DNA of 64,000 nucleotides. Source: Trichopria drosophilae. Taxonomy: Eukaryota > Arthropoda > Insecta > Hymenoptera > Diapriidae. Both the position numbers and the translations under genes were made by a program. Positions 56,782 to 64,000 of this stretch are shown piece after piece. Location of the stretch: the NCBI GenBank assembly GCA_030407085.1, contig CM059582.1, positions 13,373,501 to 13,437,500 on the forward strand, read 5' to 3'. Below the pieces are notes generated by a model that saw only the letters and a list, made by a program, of their open reading frames with translations, had not been told where the DNA came from and did no database searches. Position 1 is the first letter of the stretch. Each line of letters opens with the position of its first letter.

Positions 56782-57914
56782 CCCTTTGTCCCACTAGGGT
56801 ATTTCGGCACCTTCTCTCCCACTACCTGGGTCGTTTGCGTCCTGAGGTATTTTAAAGCACTTAAGGTGCTTCAAAAAATCTGAAAAAATTCAGGTAGCTT
56901 CTTCCATCCTCGAACTTGAAATTTTAATAATAATAAGACGTCAAAAATTATTTTTTTATAATAAGTTTGTTTAAACAATGGAGCTACTTCCGAAAAATCG
57001 CTTCTTCATTCAAAAAATCGTAACTTCAAGACAAATAAAGATATCGGAACGATTAAAAAAAGAAATTAAAGGTGAAGAGTACAGCTTTCAGAAAAAAATT
57101 GTATATAGGATCTTTTTCGAAAAAAATGCTTAATTTTTTAACCTCAAAATTGCGAAAATTAAAGTACCAAAATTACATGCAAAATTATGAATAAAAGTTT
57201 ATAGCGAGGGAATTAGTGAAAAAGTAAGTACAAATTATTTATCCTGCATGAATTTTTTATTTTCACACATATTTTACTCGCTGTAGCAGTTGACACAACA
57301 TACAACACGGTGCTCTTCGCAGATGGGTCTCTCGCATTTCATACAACAGAACTGCGTTTTGTGGTCTTTTTCGGTCTTACAAAAATAACAGCGTTTTCGC
57401 TTGGGCATTTTTTGTACACCGAGATTCATATTCACATTCACATTTTCTTCAGTCCCCAATATACTGCGAAGATTTAGCGCGAGTCTTTGATAAATTCGCG
57501 TCTGCTCAAAGATGTTCTTTCGGTTTTGAAATTGTACAAAACAGAGGCGTTCGACCTACCATTTTCACTAAAAAATATATGAAAAAAATTTTTATTATTT
57601 TTTTGGCGTGCGCGGATGTTTTTTTCACATTTTTCAGACCACAATGAACAATTTTAAGCGAAAATACAAAAAAAAATACTTACACTTTTGACACCGTATC
57701 GCCCACTACCTGGGTCAGGTTGACCCGAGAGCAAGTCAAGTGCCCCGTACGAAGGCCTGGGCGGTGCTGGCGCGCTGTAACTCGGTAGAGGGGTTCTTGG
57801 CAGTGCCAACTTTTTTTAAGGACGGATGGTGGCGCCCCCCGCGCTCTTTTTCGGAAGTTACAGAACTTTGAAATTTACGCTGGGTCAATATGACCCAGGT
57901 AGTGGGACAAAGGG
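56782..57914 (-). mobile_element. piggyBac-like element, internally deleted
   Basis: TTAA at 56778-56781 and 57915-57918. Ends CCCTTTGTCCCACTA and TAGTGGGACAAAGGG. It keeps only the last part of a transposase gene, so it is non-autonomous. At 1,133 bp it is about half the size of typical complete piggyBac elements. Confidence 0.9.
57274..57459 (-). pseudogene. piggyBac transposase C-terminal Cys-rich domain
   Basis: 61 minus-strand codons end in a RING-like cluster, CYFCKTEKDHK, CCMKCERPICEEHR and CCVNC. This is the DNA-binding Cys-rich tail found at the C terminus of piggyBac transposases. The catalytic DDD region is gone. The stop at 57274 is natural for the family. Confidence 0.8.
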
Positions 57915-58287
57915 TTAAGTTTTCTTTCAAAACATTAAACAGAGAAAGTAGTTCTCCAAGATGGAATAATATCGAAAAATCGTCGTCAAAGCTGACAAAA
58001 TTTAAAAATTAACGAAAAATCTCCAATACTTTCAAACGTAGTCTCGTTAGTTTTCATTGATGAAAATGAGATATGGGCAGTAAAAAGATATCAAATTAAA
58101 AAGAAGCTGTAAATCACAAAATAATTAGAGCATTTTTGCCATAAAATTAGATTTTGGGCGTAAGTCTAGTTTAACAAGATCCAGAATATAAGGTAGGTTT
58201 CCATAAAAGTGCCAGATTGCTGTAACACCATGTAATAATTTCCAATGTTTTACTTTTCGTTTTTTAAGTTTGAAGAGCGTGATTCCA
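57915..58287. other. Unassigned DNA
   Basis: No gene or repeat recognised. Confidence 0.3.
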
Positions 58288-58799
58288 GGGTGCACGTGAA
58301 AAACCCGGCAAATCACAAAACATGCACTGCAAAAACCCGAAATTATAAAACCAGACATTTAACAAAAACAGACGCACAAAAACCAAACATTTAAAATAAC
58401 AGACCCTTAAGAAAACAGATACTAAAGAGCTAGACATTTCAAAAACATACATTCAAAAACCAGACATTTCAAAATGCAAAGATATTTTGAATCTCTATTT
58501 TTTAAATCTCTGATTTTTGAATGTGTTGTTTTTTGATGTTGTGTTTTTGAAGGACCGAGATTCCAACCTACAACGTCATTTCGGACAAGTACCTTTTTAT
58601 GGTTTTGAATGTCCATATTTTGAAATATCTGGTTTTTAAAGGTCGGTTTTTTTAAATGTCTGCTTTTTTAATGTATGTTTTTTAAATGTCTGATTTTGTA
58701 GTATCTGTTTTTTTTTTAAATGTGTTGTTTTTGAATGTCTGTTTTTTGAAATGTTTTGATTTTGTGTGTCCCTTTTTGTCAGGTTTTTGAGGCGCACCC
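58288..58799. mobile_element. GGTGCACC-family element, 512 bp
   Basis: GGGTGCACGTGAAAAACCC at the left and AGGTTTTTGAGGCGCACCC at the right pair as termini. Both arms are arrays of AAACCAGACATTT words and their complement. A stretch with TTCAACCTACAA is present in the centre (about 58560) and again just outside (58803). Confidence 0.75.
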
Positions 58800-59006
58800 A
58801 AATTTCAACCTACAATGCCATTTCGAACAAGTGCATTCCTAACCTCACTTTTCTCGTTGCAACATTTAAGAAACACATTTAGTTTAGCATTGGACAATGA
58901 TGTTGGAGATTTGTCCAGGTCGCACTTACAGTTATGTTGATGGAGAAATATCTTTTATGTCTAAATAGGCCAAACTCAAATCGAAATAGTATATTACCTA
59001 ACAAGG

Positions 59007-59285
59007 GTGTAAAGTGTACTTTTACGCACCGGGCGGGAACTATACATACAAGGCGCCGAGTGATGCGTAAAATTCCTGACCGATGCGTAACAGTTATACT
59101 TTATACCCACGTTAGGTATCTTATCGTTTGTAATTGGATGCGTAAAGAGAGTGCGTAAAGTTTTGATGCCTGGTTGAGTGCGTAAAGTACAACTTTACGC
59201 ACGACCATTCACTTTACGAATTTTGTCGTCAGGAGTGCGTAAAAGTGAACTTTACGCACTAACTTTACGCACTAACTTTACGCAC
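59007..59285. mobile_element. Array of TGCGTAAAGT words bounded by inverted copies
   Basis: About a dozen copies of GTGCGTAAAG or its complement CTTTACGCAC, in both orientations, from GTGTAAAGTG at the left to ACTTTACGCAC at the right. No coding sequence. Confidence 0.65.
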
Positions 59286-59793
59286 AAAATTACAAAATAA
59301 ACAGTTTTGTGGTCTTGTGACTTATTTTGTGAGCCTTAGAATATAAATTAATACTAAGTTATCAAAGTGTTGTGATCAATTATGATCGCATTTATCTGCT
59401 TCTTATGGTAGATCAAAAGGTTGAATAAACAAATTATTTCAGAAACTATCTTTAACTCTCCATCAGATTTTAAATCAAGACAAATGATATTTCGCAAGTG
59501 AATAAATTAAGATCTTATATAAGCAATTAAAAATCGATACCGAACAGTTACGAAGTTACAATACCCTCAGGATAACAAAATTTTTCATAAAAACATCTGA
59601 AAAAAAACCTGACCAGGCTCTGATCTATTCATGCAATCCGATCGGGGCTTGACCTGAGGCCTATCAAAATTTCTACTCAAGTCAACATTTTTGATTGATT
59701 GAAAAATGATGGTAAAATTCCAATAGTTTCTTTTTCCATACAGGATTACATGAAAAATAGAAAAGTTTTGGAGGTGCTTTTCGAAAGACGTTA

Positions 59794-60180
59794 TTAAATT
59801 AGAATTTCAAAACACTCGATCGGTATATTTGCACAAAGGGCTGCAGGGTTGTCGGTAGACGTAATCTGTAACCACTTTGGCTCGATTGCAAGTCCGGACG
59901 AAGTTTCTCTCGCGGCAGCTTCAAAGGTAATCGGATTGAAATTCGGAAATGAGCTTGCGGCGTTTCCGCTTAGGAGCGGGAGCATGGTACGTCAAATCGA
60001 TATATGCCAGTGTGCTTGACAATGTCCTGTGTCTAATCGTGGGAAAGTCCGCAGTTCCTTAATTGGTCCCTGTACGCTCCGCGTTTGTAATGCGCGACTA
60101 CCACCGCTTTTACAGATGTAAAATGCATTACAACTCGATGCTCTCTGCAAATTGCTATCTCGAAACTTAGCGGAAGTCAA
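59794..60180. other. GC-richer island, possible exon or promoter of an unseen gene
   Basis: About 390 bp with clearly more C, G and CpG than its surroundings, and an internal plus-strand donor-like AAAG|GTAATC near 59926. Short open frames on both strands show no family I recognise. It could be a leader exon, a promoter or an unrecognised repeat. Confidence 0.35.
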
Positions 60181-60628
60181 TTATCTAATTATTTTAAGCC
60201 ATATTCGAAAATGCTTTCATCTGATGAGAAAATTTTCAAAAAGGTAATAATTTTTTTTTCCATTAAGGGATGAATTAAGCGGCTTATATGAAAATTCTGC
60301 AAATGATTGTAATTCCAAAATTGAAATTTCTAGGGAATATTTCAGGTATTTCGTGTCGAGGGTTTTGTGAAATTTTTTGTATGAAAAAAAATGTGAGAGG
60401 TTGAGATGAGGGAATTACGAATTCCTGTATATTAAAAGAAACGTTATTAACGCAGTAAAAAGAATTAATTATATATTATATATTATAAAAAATAATTATG
60501 AATGTGAAAAAAGTTTAAATATATCAAGTTTTCAAGATAGAAATTAAACAATTTTAGCAACACAAAGATACATAAAAATTTAATATAATCTATTGTTTTT
60601 TCTGATTTATTTACCTCTTCAATATTTT

Positions 60629-61552
60629 GCATCCTAAACATCAAAAAACATCTTGAAGATATCTTTAAGACGTTTTAAAAATTGTAAGATGCCTTACATA
60701 CTTATCAGAAAGAGCTCTTAAAGTAATCTTTGAGCAGACTCATGCGTCGATTTTAAGAGCTCTACAAGATTTCTCAAATATGAGGTCTCAGAAAAGAGGT
60801 TTTGAGAGTTATGATGTATAAAATAAATAATATAAAAGAATATCAAATTTCTCTAAATTACAGATTCTATTTTTGTACATTTTTTCTTTGTAACGTTTGT
60901 ATAACGCATGTATTGGATGGAAATTGCATTTAATAGAATGGAAATCCTACAATAATAAAGCAAAATTGTGATAACACTTGCTAAATATCGTAAGAGCAAT
61001 TCTTTTGTCATTGTAGCGTCTAATCTAATCTGGATTCAGTAGCCACCTAGTGTCTCTCAAGGGAAACACAGATCTCAATTCTGGGAATCCCTTTGCAAAT
61101 CCCCAGATAGCAAAATCTAAAATAAATTTACAGTGTGTTCTAAATTGCAGACATATAATGATGTCAAACAAAAAAAATAGTTCAGAATGATTTCATAATG
61201 TGTTCTACAAGAAGTCAGATGCGACAATCATGAGGTTTTTCTGAGCTTGATATCATTATGAGATCATTACGACCTCAAGGTCAGAAAAACCTCGTAATTT
61301 GACGCATTCGACCACTTATAGAACACATCATGAGCTCATTCTGAACTGCTTTTATTCTGTAATCCGGGAAGAGAGATAAATTTAAGACCTCAACCATAAG
61401 ATCTCTTCGACATTAAGATTTTTTTATTTTGGTTTATTGATTTGTTGTATAGACCATAATTCAGACCTTTTCAGGAGGTCTTTTTGAAGATATCTTTGGA
61501 CTGAGCTCTAAATGACCTCTTTAAGAAGTGCTGTATGGGATACAATCAGTTA
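60629..61552. mobile_element. Word-array element, AAGATATCTTTAAGA words
   Basis: 60650-60810 and 61380-61550 contain mirrored AAGATATCTTT, GAGCTCTTAAAG and AGACCTC words. The outer ends (GCATCCTAAACA, complement GTATCCCATACA) pair loosely. A second element is nested at 61102-61367. Confidence 0.45.
61102..61367. mobile_element. Foldback MITE, CCCAGATAGCA ends
   Basis: Left CCCAGATAGCAAAAT and the right-end complement CCCGGATTACAGAAT pair. Inner arms carrying TTCAGAATGATTTCATAATG and a GAGGTTTTTCTGA block are inverted copies of each other over about 70 bp. Confidence 0.65.
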
Positions 61553-62574
61553 CCATGAAATTGAAAATATTTTTGGTCTACTAAATTAATGTACTAAATT
61601 GTTGAGGTTCAGGTTGATAACGTAAATGAAAATTATTTAACTGAAAAAATGAATGCCATAAGAAGAGAGCGCGTTCATATATAACTTTACTTAATAAGTT
61701 GGCTAAATAACTGATAATGCAAATGTAATAATGACAATTTTATGATAAAATTAAGTTAAATTATACATATTCCGTATTACAACTTCTTAATTCTCGTTCT
61801 ATATCATAAATCTGTTGAATGCTGTTTCATTAAAATCTAACTAATCCTGGTAGAAAATAAGGGAAAAAATAAAAAAGGTTTGCTATAAATTAGACACCCT
61901 AGTTTTGAATATTTTCCTTCCTTTTTCTTGTTTTTTTTTATTTTATTGAACACGCTTTTCGGAAATTTTATGCAATCCTTATTTTCGTGAATTAAAATTA
62001 TTTTAACATGATGTATTTTAAATATGTTTTAATTATAACTACCATAAATTGCGTAATGTCGTTTAGTCATTTTTTTTTCTTTCGAAATAGAAATCCACAT
62101 CGCTTCCATTTATTCTGTAAAAGATAATTAAAAAAGGACTACACATAGTGAAACTTTTACGAGTATGTAGATTCAAATTGATGGATGACAACGGAAAATC
62201 GATTGAGATGATGATAAAGCAAAATGCATAGCAATAAATATAATAATAGTACCATCTGAATTAAATATTTTATGTTTAGTTTAATTAAAGGCAACACAAT
62301 TTAAAAGAAAATAATACATTTCGATTTTATTAGTTCATACGATTTGCTTTGAAATTATTAGATTTCAGAATTGTACATTTTTCTGCACTTTTCATACGTA
62401 GTAAGAAAGTATGCAAGTAGATTTCGTAATAAACTTCTTTTTTCTTATGCGATTTTGCTGAGAAATGCTGAGAATTTTACTTAACGTTTCAAGTTTCCTT
62501 TCAATTTTTACTTTCTTCAACTTACTAAAGTGGTATAATGTATTTTTATATATAATTTCTCTTAAATCTAACAA
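61553..62574. other. Unassigned AT-rich DNA
   Basis: No gene or element recognised up to the copia LTR. Confidence 0.35.
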
Positions 62575-62865
62575 TGGAAGGGAACCTATATTGACTCGTG
62601 GCCTCGTGGAAGTCGAAGAAAATAGTTTTTTTATTTATACAGACGTTCGTACACACTCGAGATCTTTCGCTTTATATAATTTTACGTAATATGATTCCTT
62701 TTGTTTTTCTTGCTGCAACCGGTCACGTGTATATCGCGGTCTGATGCGGACTGACTCGAACCAGCGATAGAACGGCACACCGCACACGCCGCCGCGGATT
62801 ACGGCGCACTCGCGCCATCTCTCGAGCTGCCCTCGAAGCACGCACGAAGAGTGGTAATCTTAACA
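62575..62865 (-). repeat. Probable 3' LTR of the copia element
   Basis: On the minus strand a purine-rich tract (GAGTGGGAGGGAG) ends just before TGTTAAGATTACC at 62865, the expected LTR start. Inside are TATATAAAGCG (TATA box) and AATAAA. The far end is uncertain; I placed it at a CA near 62575. Confidence 0.6.
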
Positions 62866-62959
62866 CTCCCTCCCACTCGAGTATGTGCCGGATTCTAACT
62901 CCTATCTAAGTTGCCTTATTCCCTGCAACAGAAAATACTTTAGAGAAGAGAATTTATGA

Positions 62960-64000
62960 TCAGGCAAAACTGTCGTTAAATATTCTGTCGGTCAGTCGTT
63001 TATGAATTTCAAATGACAGTGGCTTTGTAAATACATCTGCGATTTGATTCTTAGAAGAAACCCAATTTACAGTTATCAGTCCTCTATTTACGCATTCTTT
63101 AACATAGTGCTCCTTGATTTCCGTCATATGTCGTAGTTTGTTTCCACCACCTGTTTTAACGCTCGCTTCCGCAGCTTTATTATCGCACCACAAATCCATC
63201 GGTGTTAACTCTCGCTTCAATATCTGTCTTAGTATCAGGTGCAGAGAAATCAGTTCTTGAGCACACTCACTCATTGCAACATATTCTGCCTGACAGGTGG
63301 ATAATGCCACATAGCGTTGTTTGTGAGTCCTCCATGTAACCGTATCTCCAAACAGTCGTATTACATATCCGCTCGTAGTGAGGGACCCCTTACAGTCGCC
63401 AAAACTCGCATCTGAGAATCCTTGCATGCTGTCATCTTTTCCAAGGTATCTCAGTGCATGTCTTTTTGTTCCTTTCAGATATCTAAACACTCGTTTCACC
63501 ATCTGCCAGTCATGCTCTGTCGGATTTAACTGATGTCTGCTGAGAACGTTCGTCGCATACGATATATCCGGCCGACTCGCATTTGCCAGGTATAGGAGTG
63601 TGCCGATCACTTCCCGATAAGGAATATTAGCACGTGATGCTGTCGTTAAAAGCTCCGTTACTTCCACAGACTCTTCTCGCGTTCTTCTTTCACGATTGGC
63701 AGCTTGATTTGTAATCATAGGGGTTCTCTGGGGATGCATTTCCTCGAATCCAAATTTGTGTAACATTCTGTCTATGTAGTTTTCTTGGTTTATACTCAAC
63801 TCTCGCTTCTGTCGATCTCTCGTTATATTCAACCCCAGAAACACCGTAGGTTCTCCTACATCTGTCATTGCGAATTCTTGTTTCAGATTATCTTTCGTTT
63901 TCTCCAAAGTCGTTTTACAGTTACAAGCTAACAAGATATCATCCACATATAATATCAAAATCAAAATTATACCACTGTCCTGTCGCGTAAATAAGCACGG
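62960..64000 (-). CDS. Ty1/copia retrotransposon pol, reverse transcriptase C-terminal part and RNase H (partial)
   Basis: The open minus frame enters from the right window edge. It begins within the reverse transcriptase palm (LYVDDILLA, the catalytic YVDD), continues through FLGLNITRD, the GTLLYLANASRPDISYATN connection and RNase H (SDASFGDCKG, ALSTCQAEYVAMSE, DNKAA), and ends at a TAA/TGA stop after ADVFTKPL. No frameshift is seen over about 345 residues, so it may be a young copy. Gag, protease and integrase, upstream in copia, lie outside the window. A probable LTR follows at 62865. Confidence 0.95.
   Translation of the reverse strand, partial: PCLFTRQDSGIILILILYVDDILLACNCKTTLEKTKDNLKQEFAMTDVGEPTVFLGLNITRDRQKRELSINQENYIDRMLHKFGFEEMHPQRTPMITNQAANRERRTREESVEVTELLTTASRANIPYREVIGTLLYLANASRPDISYATNVLSRHQLNPTEHDWQMVKRVFRYLKGTKRHALRYLGKDDSMQGFSDASFGDCKGSLTTSGYVIRLFGDTVTWRTHKQRYVALSTCQAEYVAMSECAQELISLHLILRQILKRELTPMDLWCDNKAAEASVKTGGGNKLRHMTEIKEHYVKECVNRGLITVNWVSSKNQIADVFTKPLSFEIHKRLTDRIFNDSFA

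Overview
The window looks like insect nuclear DNA: it is AT-rich, has large introns, GT-AG splice sites and short CCTAA-type runs like the insect telomere word, and is saturated with small transposable elements. A hymenopteran is my best guess, but no feature proves the order.

Two host genes can be built exon by exon. On the plus strand, GOLGA7 (Golgin A7/ERF4 family, accessory subunit of a DHHC palmitoyltransferase) has coding exons at 6324-6326, 6678-6842 and 12388-12678. On the minus strand, the orthologue of Drosophila Pde6 (a cGMP-specific phosphodiesterase with two GAF domains, a class I catalytic domain and a C-terminal CAAX box) has nine phase-compatible coding exons from 56176 down to 30765. 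They include a 17-codon first exon and a 39-nt microexon, and predict 1,051 residues. The two genes are convergent. Both plausibly act on membrane-anchored signalling, but nothing here shows a functional link.

Nearly everything else is mobile DNA, much of it nested. Recognisable pieces are: four 3' fragments of CR1/Daphne-like LINEs with (TAAA)n tails; pogo/Tigger-like MITEs with TA target sites; piggyBac-like elements with TTAA target sites, one keeping the Cys-rich end of its transposase; a DD37E Tc1/mariner fossil with complete ends inside a Pde6 intron; a fragment of MULE transposase; a tRNA-Leu-like SINE with a 16-bp target duplication; and the 3' part of a Ty1/copia element running off the right edge.

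The most unusual theme is a recurrent architecture. At least ten unrelated TIR elements (408-627, 1513-1874, 7660-9069, 9365-10238, 21938-23514, 24853-26539, 38630-38917, 43992-44711, 58288-58799, 59007-59285) are built almost wholly from degenerate, often palindromic copies of one short word private to each family, usually a variant of its own terminus. Several sit inside one another. I could not assign most of them to a named superfamily.

Layout: 0-6 kb LINE and MITE cluster; 6-14 kb GOLGA7 with a TE-filled intron; 14-28 kb nested TIR elements and a SINE; 28-56 kb Pde6 with TE-rich introns; 56-62 kb piggyBac and word-array elements; 62.5-64 kb copia.
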